Below, piece by piece: positions 34,192 to 43,029 of a stretch of 64,000 bases of DNA. The translations under genes were made by a program, and so were the position numbers. This DNA is from Myxococcales bacterium (lineage in GTDB: Bacteria; Myxococcota_A; Polyangia; Polyangiales; Ga0077539). How positions within the stretch are numbered: the first letter of the stretch is position 1; every line of letters starts with the position of its first letter. Where the stretch lies: positions 1-64,000 of the forward strand of contig JAUSAZ010000062.1 in the NCBI GenBank assembly GCA_030652255.1, given 5' to 3'. The notes beneath the pieces were generated by a model that ran no database searches, was not told where the DNA came from, and saw nothing but the letters and a program-made list of their open reading frames with translations.

Positions 34192-34748
34192 TGCCTCCTG
34201 CGTCGATCCAGCAGCTCGTCGCGTTCGGGTTCTTCGCGGCCGTCGCCGTGGCGAGCGCCCTCGCGACCGTCATCATGCGCAACCCCATCCGCAACGCGGT
34301 CGGGCTCTTCGTGCACGTCCTGTCGCTCGCGGGGCTCTACATCAGCCTCTCGGCGCACTTCCTCACCGCGGTGCAGCTCATCGTCTACGTCGGCGCCGTC
34401 GTGGTGCTCTTCGTCTTCGTCATCATGCTCCTCGGCCCGGCCTCCGAGGCGCCCACCGACGCCGCGGGGCGGCTCCCCCGGGCCATCGGCGCCGGCGCCA
34501 TGGTCGCCGCGGGGCTCTTCCTCGCCAGCGTCGTGAAGGACCTGCACCCCGACCGCGTCGCCAACCCGCCGGGCTTCGGCACCATCGAGTCCGTCGGGCG
34601 CCAGCTCTTCGGCCCGGCGATGATCCCCTTCGAGATGGCCTCGGTGCTCCTCACCGCCGCCATCGTCGGGGCCTTCGCGGTCGCCCGCAGCCACCACGGC
34701 AAGGTCTCCATGAGCACCGGCGAGCCCGCCGACGGGAGCCACCGATGA
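34191..34748 (+). CDS. nuoJ: NADH-quinone oxidoreductase subunit J
   Basis: 185 aa membrane subunit of the complex I proton-pumping arm, with five hydrophobic helices and the family segment 'AVQLIVYVGAVVVLFVFVIMLLGP' type pi-bulge helix 3 (residues about 62-85). ATG overlaps the nuoF stop by one base; its own stop overlaps nuoK by four bases (ATGA). Normal length. The C-terminal tail 'RSHHGKVSMSTGEPADGSHR' is polar. Confidence 0.95.
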   Translation: MPPASIQQLVAFGFFAAVAVASALATVIMRNPIRNAVGLFVHVLSLAGLYISLSAHFLTAVQLIVYVGAVVVLFVFVIMLLGPASEAPTDAAGRLPRAIGAGAMVAAGLFLASVVKDLHPDRVANPPGFGTIESVGRQLFGPAMIPFEMASVLLTAAIVGAFAVARSHHGKVSMSTGEPADGSHR

Positions 34749-35089
34749 TCATCCACCTCGGCCACTACATGGCCCTCTCGTGCGTGCTCTTCAGCATCGG
34801 CGCGGCGGGCTTCCTCTTCCGGCGCAACGTGCTCATCTCGCTGATGAGCATCGAGCTCATGATGAACGCGGTGAACCTCACCTTCATCGCCGCCAACCGC
34901 TGGCAGTCGGCGGTCCCCTCGGCGGACGGCACCGCCGCCCCGGTGATTCCCCACGACGGTCACATCTTCACGTTCTTCGTCATCGCGGTCGCCGCCGCGG
35001 AGGCAGCCGTCGGGCTCGCGATCGTCCTGGCGTTCTATCGCCTCCGGAAGACCGTGCGCACCGACGCCGCCGACATGCTCCGGGGATAA
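34745..35089 (+). CDS. nuoK: NADH-quinone oxidoreductase subunit K
   Basis: 114 aa, three transmembrane helices, MrpC-like subunit. The two key glutamates of the family are visible: in 'SLMSIELMMNAVNLTF' (helix 2) and in 'VAAAEAAVGLAIVLAFYR' (helix 3). Slightly longer than E. coli NuoK (100 aa) because of a Ser/Ala/Asp-containing loop 'SAVPSADGTAAPVIPHDGH' between helices 2 and 3. Coupled to nuoJ by ATGA. Confidence 0.96.
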   Translation: MIIHLGHYMALSCVLFSIGAAGFLFRRNVLISLMSIELMMNAVNLTFIAANRWQSAVPSADGTAAPVIPHDGHIFTFFVIAVAAAEAAVGLAIVLAFYRLRKTVRTDAADMLRG

Positions 35090-35104
35090 GAGCCCTCAAC
35101 AGCC

Positions 35105-37648
35105 ATGAAGCTCAATCACATCGACTTCGGTCAGCTGCTCACGGCCGCGCCCGACCACTTCAACGTCCTCGGCTGGATCGTCCTGCTCCCCCTCATCGGG
35201 GCGATCATCAACGGCATCTGGGGCCAGCGCATCGGGCGGCAGGGCGTGTACATCGCGGCGATCTCCGCCGTCGGCATGTCCTTCCTGCTCTCGATCCTGG
35301 CCTTCCTGGCGCTGCTCAAGGCGGGCAGCCACGCCGCCGCGCACGTCGTCGTGGAGGCGGGCCAGCCGCACCACTACGCGAGCCTGAGCTTCCGCGCCTG
35401 GGACTGGTTCATCGCGCCCATCGGGCCCTCCGCGGTGGAGATGATCCCGGTGCGCTACGTCGTCGACCCGCTCTCGGGCGTGATGCTGCTGGTGGTGACG
35501 GGGGTGGGCACGCTCATCCACGTCTACTCGGCCGGGTACATGTCCCACGACCCGGGCTACGCGCGCTTCTTCGCCTACCTCAACCTGTTCATCTTCGCGA
35601 TGTTGAACCTCATCCTGGGCGACAGCCTGGTGACGATGTTCCTGGGCTGGGAGGGCGTCGGCCTCGCGTCCTACCTGCTCATCGGGTTCTGGTACACCAA
35701 CAACGACTACGCCACCGCGGGGCGCAAGGCCTTCATCGTCAACCGCATCGGCGACGCGGGCCTCATCCTCGGCATGACCATCCTCGCCTGGAAGGGCGGG
35801 AGCTTCCAGTTCGAGACCCTCCGCGCGCACCTCCACGAGGACACCTTCATCAACGCGCTGCACGAGCGCACCGGCCTCGGCCGCTTCCTCGTCGACGCCA
35901 TCCCGGGCCTCTCCAGCTCCGCGCGCCTCGGCACCTTCGTCAGCTCCATCGACTTCTCCTGGGGCGGCGCCGCGTGCCTGCTGCTCTTCATCGGCTGCTG
36001 CGGCAAGAGCGCGCAGTTCCCGCTCTACGTCTGGCTCCCCGACGCGATGGCCGGACCCACCCCGGTCTCGGCGCTCATCCACGCCGCCACGATGGTCACC
36101 GCGGGCATCTACCTGCTCTGCCGACTGTCGTTCCTCTACACGCACTTCTCGACGGTGCTGAGCATCATCGCGCTCGTCGGCGCCTTCACCGCCCTCTTCG
36201 CGGCCACCATCGCGGTCACGCAGGTGGAGCTGAAGAAGGTGCTCGCGTACTCCACCGTGTCGCAGCTCGGCTTCATGTTCATGGGCTGCGGCGTCGGGGC
36301 CTTCAGCGCGGGCTTCTTCCACGTGTTCACCCACGCGTTCTTCAAGGCCTGCCTCTTCCTCGGGGCCGGCGCCGTGATGCACGCCTGCGGCGACCGCCAG
36401 GACATCCGCCAGCTCGGCGGGCTGAAGAAGTACCTCCCGAACATCACGCTCCCGATGGCCGTCGCGACGCTCGCCATCATCGGCACGCCGCTGACCTCGG
36501 GCTTCTTCTCCAAGGACGAGATCCTCTTCCGCGCGCTGTCCAACCCCTTCGCGCCGACGGTCGGGAAGATCGTCTTCGCGATGGGCCTGCTCGCGGCGAC
36601 CCTCACGGCCTTCTACATGTGCCGCATGATGATCATCGCCTTCGACGGCGAGGGTCCGCGCTACCACGACCCCGACAAGGTCGCGCACGCGCACGGCCAC
36701 GACGACCACGGTCACGGCCACGGCGATCCCAACGCGCTCCCCTCGGAGCACGGGATCGACATGAAGCTCATGATCGCCCCGCTGTACGTGCTGGCGGCGC
36801 TCGCCATCCTGGTGGGCGGCCTCGGCCTGCCCCACGCGTGGACCGGCGGTGAGGGCATCCTTCCCCGCTTCCTCGAGCCCGCGGTCGCGGACGTGCTCCA
36901 GACCCGCAGCGCCGAGGTCGTGCACCACGTCCACTCCTACGAGTGGCCCGCCATGATCGCCGGCGTGCTCTCGTGGATCACCGGCACCGGCCTCGCGTTC
37001 TGGGTCTACAAGCTCCAGAAGGGCGAGCCCGCCGACAAGGTCGTCGCCGCCGCGCCGGGCTTCTACCGCCTGGTCTTCGACAAGTGGCGCGTCGACGAGC
37101 TCTACGACGCCACCGTCCTCCGCCTCGTGCGCGGCGCTGCCATCTTCGCCGCGGGCTTCGACCGCTACGTGGTCGACGGCCTCGTCAACCTGGTGGGCAC
37201 CCTGGCCATGGGCTTCGGGCGCGTCATCAAGCCCATCCAGACGGGCGCCATCCAGGTGTACGGCGCCTTCGTCGGCGTCGGCACCCTCGCGCTGGTCATC
37301 TGGGCCACCCTCATGCCCGCGGTGTCCATCGCGCACCGCCCGGGCGCCGGGCCGGTCACCTTCGAGGCCAGCGGCGGCCCCGGGTACACCTACCGCTGGG
37401 CCTTCTACGACCCCGACCCCCGCCCCGAGGCCAACCAGCTCGACCAGCGCTGCCCGGTCAACCGCGCCACCGAGGCGCTCGCGCGCGCCGAGGCGCCGTC
37501 CGCGGCGACCCAGCGCAGCGAGACCATCGCGACCCCGCGCTGCGCCGTGGTCGAGGCGACCAACGCCTTCGGCCGCCGCGCCTACGCCCGAACCCTCGTG
37601 CTGCCGCAGGCCGCCGACCAACCCGCAGTCAACCCGCAAGGTCGCTGA
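35105..37648 (+). CDS. nuoL: NADH-quinone oxidoreductase subunit L with an unusual C-terminal extension
   Basis: 847 aa against about 610-660 for usual NuoL. The antiporter-like core (about 14 helices) is intact, with 'GWEGVGLASYLLIGFWY' and 'HAATMVTAGIYLLCR' type blocks. A His-rich loop HAHGHDDHGHGHG lies at residues 528-540. After the last helix (ending near W733) there is an extra domain of about 110 residues with a beta-strand pattern: 'GPVTFEASGGPGYTYRWAFYD' and 'CAVVEATNAFGRRAYARTLVL', containing two Cys. This looks like an Ig/PKD-type fold that would sit outside the membrane. It is not the usual lateral helix and has no family assignment. Confidence 0.95.
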   Translation: MKLNHIDFGQLLTAAPDHFNVLGWIVLLPLIGAIINGIWGQRIGRQGVYIAAISAVGMSFLLSILAFLALLKAGSHAAAHVVVEAGQPHHYASLSFRAWDWFIAPIGPSAVEMIPVRYVVDPLSGVMLLVVTGVGTLIHVYSAGYMSHDPGYARFFAYLNLFIFAMLNLILGDSLVTMFLGWEGVGLASYLLIGFWYTNNDYATAGRKAFIVNRIGDAGLILGMTILAWKGGSFQFETLRAHLHEDTFINALHERTGLGRFLVDAIPGLSSSARLGTFVSSIDFSWGGAACLLLFIGCCGKSAQFPLYVWLPDAMAGPTPVSALIHAATMVTAGIYLLCRLSFLYTHFSTVLSIIALVGAFTALFAATIAVTQVELKKVLAYSTVSQLGFMFMGCGVGAFSAGFFHVFTHAFFKACLFLGAGAVMHACGDRQDIRQLGGLKKYLPNITLPMAVATLAIIGTPLTSGFFSKDEILFRALSNPFAPTVGKIVFAMGLLAATLTAFYMCRMMIIAFDGEGPRYHDPDKVAHAHGHDDHGHGHGDPNALPSEHGIDMKLMIAPLYVLAALAILVGGLGLPHAWTGGEGILPRFLEPAVADVLQTRSAEVVHHVHSYEWPAMIAGVLSWITGTGLAFWVYKLQKGEPADKVVAAAPGFYRLVFDKWRVDELYDATVLRLVRGAAIFAAGFDRYVVDGLVNLVGTLAMGFGRVIKPIQTGAIQVYGAFVGVGTLALVIWATLMPAVSIAHRPGAGPVTFEASGGPGYTYRWAFYDPDPRPEANQLDQRCPVNRATEALARAEAPSAATQRSETIATPRCAVVEATNAFGRRAYARTLVLPQAADQPAVNPQGR

Positions 37649-37657
37649 AGCCACCCC

Positions 37658-39400
37658 ATGGATCCCACTCAAACGACGCGGCACCTGCTCTCGGTGCTCA
37701 TCTGGTTCCCGGCCGTGGCCGCCCTGTTCGCGCTCTTCATCCCGCGGCAGGCCCCGAAGGTCCTGCGCGCGTACGGCGTCGGGGTCGGGCTCTTCCTCTT
37801 CGGGCAGTCGCTCCAACTGCTGGTGGGCTCCACCCACTCGGTGCAGGCGCGCGCCTTCCGCTACGTCGAGAACGTCGAGTGGATCCCCAGCTTCGGGATC
37901 CGCTACCACCTCGGCGTGGACGGGATCTCCCTCTGGCTGATCCTGCTCACCACCTTCCTCACGCCGCTGACGCTCTACGTCTCCTTCGGCGCGATCCGTA
38001 ACAAGCAGAAGGAGTTCATCGCCGCGATGCTCTTCCTGCAGAGCGCGATGATCGGGGCCTTCGTCGCCCTCGACCTCTTCCTCTTCTATACGTTCTGGGA
38101 GCTGATGCTGGTGCCGATGTTCCTCATCATCGGCGTGTTCGGAGGCAAGAACTCCGTCTACGCCGCGGTGAAGTTCTTCATCTACACCTTCGCGGGCTCG
38201 GTCTTCATGCTGCTCGCGATCCTGTACATGGTCGCCCAGTACAAGACCCTCACCGGGCACTACTCCTTCGACTATCAAGACCTCATGCGCCTCGGGTTCC
38301 CCGTGAGCACCGAGCGCATGCTCTTCGCGGCCTTCACGCTGGCCTTCGCCATCAAGGTCCCGATGTGGCCGGTGCACACCTGGTTGCCCGACGCCCACAC
38401 CGAGGCGCCCACCGGCGGCTCGATGATCCTCGCGGCCATCATGCTGAAGCTCGGCACCTACGGGTTCCTTCGCTTCAGCCTCGGGCTCTTCCCCCTCGCG
38501 GGCCACTGGATCGGCCCGACGGTCGCCCTCTTCGCCTGCATCGGGATCATCTACGGCGCCCTCGCGGCGTGGCGGCAGTACGACTTCAAGCGCCTCGTGG
38601 CCTACTCCTCGGTGAGCCACCTCGGCTTCGTGATGCTCGGCCTCTCGTCGCGCTCCCCGACGGGCGTCTCCGGCGCCATCCTCCAGATGGTCAACCACGG
38701 CATCTCCACCGGCGCGCTCTTCCTCCTGGTGGGCGTGCTCTACGACCGCCGGCACACCCGCGACGTCGCGGAGTTCGGCGGGCTCGCCAAGGTGATGCCC
38801 TGGTACGCGGCCGTCTTCGTGCTGGTCACCATGAGCTCCATCGGGCTCCCGGGCACCAACGGCTTCATCGGCGAGTTCCTGATCATCACCGGGAGCTTCA
38901 GCGCCGACCTGCTGCGCTGGTCGTACCACTGCGTCGGCTCCGACTGCGAGGTCGCGCAGATCGGCCCGTGGTTCGCGCTGCTCGCCGTGAGCGGGGTCAT
39001 CCTCGGCGCGGTCTACATGCTCGACGTGACCCAGAAGGTCTTCTTCGGCGCGGCCACCAACCCGAAGAACCGCGACCTCACGGACCTCAACAGCCGCGAG
39101 TGGGCCGGCCTCGCCCCGCTGGTCGTCGCCATCTTCGCGCTGGGGTTGTTCCCCATGTACTTCCGCGACCGGATCGACCCCTCGGTGCGCTCCTTCCTCG
39201 CGGTGTACAACAGCAAGCGCGAGGCGCTCCGCGACGGCGGCGGCGCGCACCTCACCCCGTGGCTCCTCGAGGAGGCCGCCACCACCCCCCCGGCGACCGA
39301 CCCGGGCAACGGCCTGCCTCCTCCGGCCGCGCCCGACGCGGTGCCCCACGCCGCCCGCGCCCAGCGCTCGAACGACCTCCTGGTCGCCCAGGGAAACTAA
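37658..39400 (+). CDS. nuoM: NADH-quinone oxidoreductase subunit M
   Basis: 580 aa membrane proton-pumping subunit. Family blocks include 'FYTFWELMLVPMFLIIGVFGG', 'WLPDAHTEAPTGGSMILAAIMLKLG' and 'RLVAYSSVSHLGFVMLG', with the conserved Glu in WELM and Lys in MLKLG. About 70 residues longer than E. coli NuoM because of a Pro/Ala-rich cytoplasmic tail after the last helix. It starts 9 bp after nuoL and ends 3 bp before nuoN. Confidence 0.96.
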   Translation: MDPTQTTRHLLSVLIWFPAVAALFALFIPRQAPKVLRAYGVGVGLFLFGQSLQLLVGSTHSVQARAFRYVENVEWIPSFGIRYHLGVDGISLWLILLTTFLTPLTLYVSFGAIRNKQKEFIAAMLFLQSAMIGAFVALDLFLFYTFWELMLVPMFLIIGVFGGKNSVYAAVKFFIYTFAGSVFMLLAILYMVAQYKTLTGHYSFDYQDLMRLGFPVSTERMLFAAFTLAFAIKVPMWPVHTWLPDAHTEAPTGGSMILAAIMLKLGTYGFLRFSLGLFPLAGHWIGPTVALFACIGIIYGALAAWRQYDFKRLVAYSSVSHLGFVMLGLSSRSPTGVSGAILQMVNHGISTGALFLLVGVLYDRRHTRDVAEFGGLAKVMPWYAAVFVLVTMSSIGLPGTNGFIGEFLIITGSFSADLLRWSYHCVGSDCEVAQIGPWFALLAVSGVILGAVYMLDVTQKVFFGAATNPKNRDLTDLNSREWAGLAPLVVAIFALGLFPMYFRDRIDPSVRSFLAVYNSKREALRDGGGAHLTPWLLEEAATTPPATDPGNGLPPPAAPDAVPHAARAQRSNDLLVAQGN

Positions 39401-39403
39401 GCC

Positions 39404-40960
39404 GTGAACTTCCTGCTGGTCCTCGCCCCGATCCTCACCCTCGCCGTCGGCGGGGTGGTCCTCATGATGCTCGACGCCTTCCAGAAGGAAGACGGCCAGC
39501 TCGCGATGCCCACGGCGCTGCTGCACTTCGTGGCCGCGGCCGCCGCACTCGCGCTCTGGCAGCGCGGCATCCCCGCGGACGGCGCCGCCCTCGTCGCCCC
39601 GTGGCTCACCGTCGACCGCACGGGGCTCTTCCTCGCCGCGGTCATCTCCGTCGGCGGCGCCCTCGCGTCGCTGCTCGCCGGCGGCTACCTCGCCGAGCAC
39701 AAGATCGACCGCGGGGAGTACTACCCCCTCGTCGCGTTCTCCTCCGCGGGCGCCATCATGCTCGCGCAGTCGGGCGACACGCTCACCCTCTTCCTCGGCC
39801 TCGAGACCATGTCCCTCGGCGTCTACGCCCTCACGGGCTTCCGCCGCAGCAACGCGCGCTCCGCCGAGGCGGCGCTCAAGTACTTCCTGCTCGGCTCCTT
39901 CGCGGCCGCGCTGCTGCTCTTCGGCGCCGCGCTGCTCTACGCCGTCACCGGGCACACCGACTACGCCGGCATCGCCCAGGGCCTGCGCCCGACCGCCGAG
40001 CTCCCGTCCGACCTCGTGGCCCGCGCCGCCGAGGAGACCCTCCGCGCCGTCCACACCCGCATCTCCATCTTCGCGATGGTGCTCATCCTCGTGGGCCTCG
40101 CCTTCAAGATCGGCGCGGTGCCCTTCCACATGTGGACGCCCGACGCCTACGAGGGCGCCCCCACCTCGACCACCGCGTACATGAGCGTCGTGGTGAAGGC
40201 CGCGGCCTTCGGCGCCTTCATGCGCATCATGCTCACGGTCTTCGGCGACGTGGGCAGCGCCAGCGGCACCGCCGGCTGGCCCGCCATCCTCGCCTGGATC
40301 GCCGTGCTCACGATGACCGTGGGCAACCTCATGGCCCTCACGCAGACGAGCGTGAAGCGCATGCTGGCGTACAGCTCCATCGCGCACGCGGGCTACATCC
40401 TGCTGGGCGTGCTCACGGCGCCCCGCGACGGCGTCGGCGTCACGGCGCAGGCCTCGGTGCTCTTCTACCTCGCCGGCTACGCGGTCACCAACGTGGGCGT
40501 CTTCGCGGCCCTCGCCCTCGCCGGCCGACGCGGCGCCGAGGCCGTGAGCTTCGACGACCTCGCGGGCTACGCGCGGCGCCACCCGGCCGCGGGCTTCGCG
40601 CTGGCGTTCTTCCTCCTGTCGCTCACGGGCATCCCCCCGACGGTGGGCTTCTTCGCGAAGTTCTACGTGGTGCGGGCGACGCTCGACGCGGGCTACACCA
40701 CGCTGGCCATCATCGCGATGCTCAACAGCGCCGTGTCGGCCTACTACTACCTCGGCGTGCTGGTGAAGATGTACATGCGCGACCCCGCCCCGGGCGCCGC
40801 GCAGGCCGCGCCCAACAAGTCGTTCTACATCGTGTTCACCATCATCGTGTCGGCCCTCCTGGTGCTGCACATGGGCATGACCCCCGGCCGCTGGCTGGGC
40901 CTCGCCACCGAGGCCGTCACCCCCGCCGCCGCTCCCGCCGCTCCCGCCGCGTCGCCCTGA
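39404..40960 (+). CDS. nuoN: NADH-quinone oxidoreductase subunit N
   Basis: 518 aa, GTG start at 39404. Third antiporter-like subunit; about 14 helices with 'LFLGLETMSLGVYALTGF', 'FKIGAVPFHMWTPDAYEGAP' and 'VKRMLAYSSIAHAGYILLG'. Ends in a Pro/Ala repeat 'PAAAPAAPAASP'. Last gene of the nuo cluster; 129 bp without clear features follow before the Uma2-family gene. Confidence 0.96.
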   Translation: MNFLLVLAPILTLAVGGVVLMMLDAFQKEDGQLAMPTALLHFVAAAAALALWQRGIPADGAALVAPWLTVDRTGLFLAAVISVGGALASLLAGGYLAEHKIDRGEYYPLVAFSSAGAIMLAQSGDTLTLFLGLETMSLGVYALTGFRRSNARSAEAALKYFLLGSFAAALLLFGAALLYAVTGHTDYAGIAQGLRPTAELPSDLVARAAEETLRAVHTRISIFAMVLILVGLAFKIGAVPFHMWTPDAYEGAPTSTTAYMSVVVKAAAFGAFMRIMLTVFGDVGSASGTAGWPAILAWIAVLTMTVGNLMALTQTSVKRMLAYSSIAHAGYILLGVLTAPRDGVGVTAQASVLFYLAGYAVTNVGVFAALALAGRRGAEAVSFDDLAGYARRHPAAGFALAFFLLSLTGIPPTVGFFAKFYVVRATLDAGYTTLAIIAMLNSAVSAYYYLGVLVKMYMRDPAPGAAQAAPNKSFYIVFTIIVSALLVLHMGMTPGRWLGLATEAVTPAAAPAAPAASP

Positions 40961-41089
40961 CGCCCCGCCTCGAAGCCCCAACAAAACAAGCGCTCCAGCG
41001 CGGCACAGTGCTTCGCCGGGTGGGCGGCCCCGAGCGAGGCCGCGGGTAGTGCTGTCCGTGTCACTCGCGGCGGGTATACCCTCTGGCGG

Positions 41090-41695
41090 ATGTCTGGCGA
41101 CGCGGCCCGCACCCTCGATCCGGAGTTTCCCAACCTCGACCCCGAGGTGCTGCGGGGCTACCGCAACGCGCCGGAGACGATGGTCGCCGAGGTGATCGAT
41201 GGGGAACTCCACCTGGTGAACCGTCCCCGCCCACGTCACGCCCGATCGATCATCGCCCTGGCGGGTGACCTCCGCGGACCCTTCGATCGTGGGCGCGATG
41301 GGCCCGGGGGGTGGGTCTTCCTGAGCGAGCCCGAGCTATGGCTTGGGCCGCGCCCCGACATCCTCGTGCCAGACCTCGCGGGCTGGCGTCGTGATCGGGT
41401 GCCGGTGGGCTTCCTCGATCCCGAAGGCGTCGGCATCTCCCTCGCGCCGGATTGGGTGTGCGAGGTGCTCTCGCCCTCGACGGCGGGCGTCGACCGGAAG
41501 AAGAAGCTGCCCATCTTCCACCGCGAGGGCGTCGGCCACGCATGGCTGGTCGACCCGATCGCGCGCACGGTGGAGGTCTATCGTCGGCACGAGCTCGGAT
41601 GGCTCGTGCTGGCCACCTTCGAGGGCGACGAGGTCGTACGGGCCGAGCCCTTCGACGCGGTGCCGATTGAGCTGGCCGCCCTGTGGACGCTGTAG
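41090..41695 (+). CDS. Uma2 family (DUF820) putative PD-(D/E)XK nuclease
   Basis: 201 aa. The region 'ELWLGPRPDILVPDLAGWRRD' contains the PD of the nuclease core, and 'PDWVCEVLSPSTAGVDRKKK' supplies the E-V-L-S-P-S-T block that follows it, with 'RHAWLVDP'-like 'GHAWLVDPIARTVEVYR' further on. This is the standard Uma2 layout; the family is predicted to be nuclease-like, but its role is unproven, and many copies per genome are common in cyanobacteria and myxobacteria. Solitary gene. Confidence 0.88.
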   Translation: MSGDAARTLDPEFPNLDPEVLRGYRNAPETMVAEVIDGELHLVNRPRPRHARSIIALAGDLRGPFDRGRDGPGGWVFLSEPELWLGPRPDILVPDLAGWRRDRVPVGFLDPEGVGISLAPDWVCEVLSPSTAGVDRKKKLPIFHREGVGHAWLVDPIARTVEVYRRHELGWLVLATFEGDEVVRAEPFDAVPIELAALWTL

Positions 41696-41786
41696 CGACG
41701 TCGGAGCGCGCCACGAGGTCCGTCGTCAGTACGGAGGCGGCTCCAGCCGCGCGCGCCATCTACGAAGACCCTCCGGGGCTCGCGGA

Positions 41787-42932
41787 TCAGCCGAGCGATG
41801 GCGTGGTCGCCGCCGGGACCGCCGTGGGACGCGCGATGGCGTAGCCCTGGACGTAGCGCACGCCGTGTGCGCGCAGCCAGGCGAGTTCCTCGACGCACTC
41901 GATGCCCTCGGCGATGGAGGGGATCGAGAGCCCCTCGGCGAGCTCGAGGAGCTTGGCGACGATGACGGCCTTGTAGGGGTCGGCGTGGACGTTGCGAATC
42001 AGCTCCATGTCGACCTTGATGAAGTCGGGCCGAAGGAGGTGGATGAGGTTGAGCTGGGAGAAGCCTGCCCCCACGTCGTCGAGCGCCACGCGGAACCCCT
42101 GCGTGCGGTAGAAATCGAGCACCCTGCGCAGGTGGGCAGGGTCCTGGGCCTGGCCCGACTCGACGACCTCGAAGACCACCCGGCCGTGGGCGAGGCCGAG
42201 CTCGTCGACGGCGCGGACGGTGCGCTGTAGGCAGAACACCGGGTCGTAGATGGCCGCGGGGCTGAAGTTCACGAAGACCGACTGGTCGGCGGGGATGTCG
42301 GCGGCGCCGCGGAGGGCCGAGAGCCGGGCGGCGAGGTCGACCTGGAAGAGCAGGTCGGCGTCGGCGGCGGCTCCGAAGATGGCGCCCGGGTAGATGACGG
42401 AGCCGTCCGGGGCGCGTCCGCGCAGGAGGGCCTCGTGGCCGAAGAGGCGCGAGGTGTCGTCGGCGGCGACGATGGGCTGGTACCAGCTCGTGAAGCGCTC
42501 TTCGCGCAGGAGGTCCAGGAGCCAGATCGAGCGGTCGACGGTGGCGAACTCCGCGAACGACCTCACGCGACTGATGTCGTCGAAACCGGGCAGGTCGTCG
42601 CCTGCGTACAGGAGGGCGCGCGTGTCGGCGCACTCCTTCGGGGTGAGCGCGTCGACGAGGGCGGCCACGACGCCCGCGCGGCTCTCCTCGTCGACCGCGA
42701 CCGACAGGCAACCAGCGCCGCTGAAGGGAATCGCGTGGCCCCCGGCGCGCAGCCTCGCCACGGCCTTGGCGCGGCTGTGGCCGAGCGGAAACCACAGGAA
42801 GAGCGTCCCGGCCGCGGGGGGCGGCTCTGGGAGGCGCTCGCAGCGCTCGCAGCCGCTCGAGCGCGGCGTGAACGTGGTGTCCCCGGCGGGGCGATCGGAC
42901 CGGCGAGTTGCCGAAGGTACGAGTGATGGCAT
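41787..42932 (-). CDS. EAL-domain c-di-GMP phosphodiesterase
   Basis: 381 aa. Residues 1 to about 140 form an N-terminal region with an early C-x-x-C (GCERCERL) and no recognised domain. The EAL domain (about 145-375) has EAL at 167-169 (HEALLRG), VNFSP, FEVVES, ALDDVGAGFSQLN, IKVDM and AEGIE, so the metal and catalytic residues are kept and activity is expected: linearising c-di-GMP to pGpG. It is third in a minus-strand run after the PYP and diguanylate cyclase genes, 97 bp behind the latter, so synthesis and breakdown enzymes are encoded together. Confidence 0.92.
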   Translation of the reverse strand: MPSLVPSATRRSDRPAGDTTFTPRSSGCERCERLPEPPPAAGTLFLWFPLGHSRAKAVARLRAGGHAIPFSGAGCLSVAVDEESRAGVVAALVDALTPKECADTRALLYAGDDLPGFDDISRVRSFAEFATVDRSIWLLDLLREERFTSWYQPIVAADDTSRLFGHEALLRGRAPDGSVIYPGAIFGAAADADLLFQVDLAARLSALRGAADIPADQSVFVNFSPAAIYDPVFCLQRTVRAVDELGLAHGRVVFEVVESGQAQDPAHLRRVLDFYRTQGFRVALDDVGAGFSQLNLIHLLRPDFIKVDMELIRNVHADPYKAVIVAKLLELAEGLSIPSIAEGIECVEELAWLRAHGVRYVQGYAIARPTAVPAATTPSLG

Positions 42933-43029
42933 GAGCCCTCTACAACGGTCGCCGAGTGAGCGGACAAAAGGGCGTGGCGGGATCGCGTGACGAATGCAGC
43001 GCGCCGATCGCGGCGGGGGGACGGTCGCA

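Noticed and set aside
35096..41239. Very long minus-strand open frame (2047 codons) opposite the nuo genes
   Set aside because: It is the high-GC antisense shadow of seven well-identified nuo genes; composition is Arg/Glu/Gly/His-rich noise.
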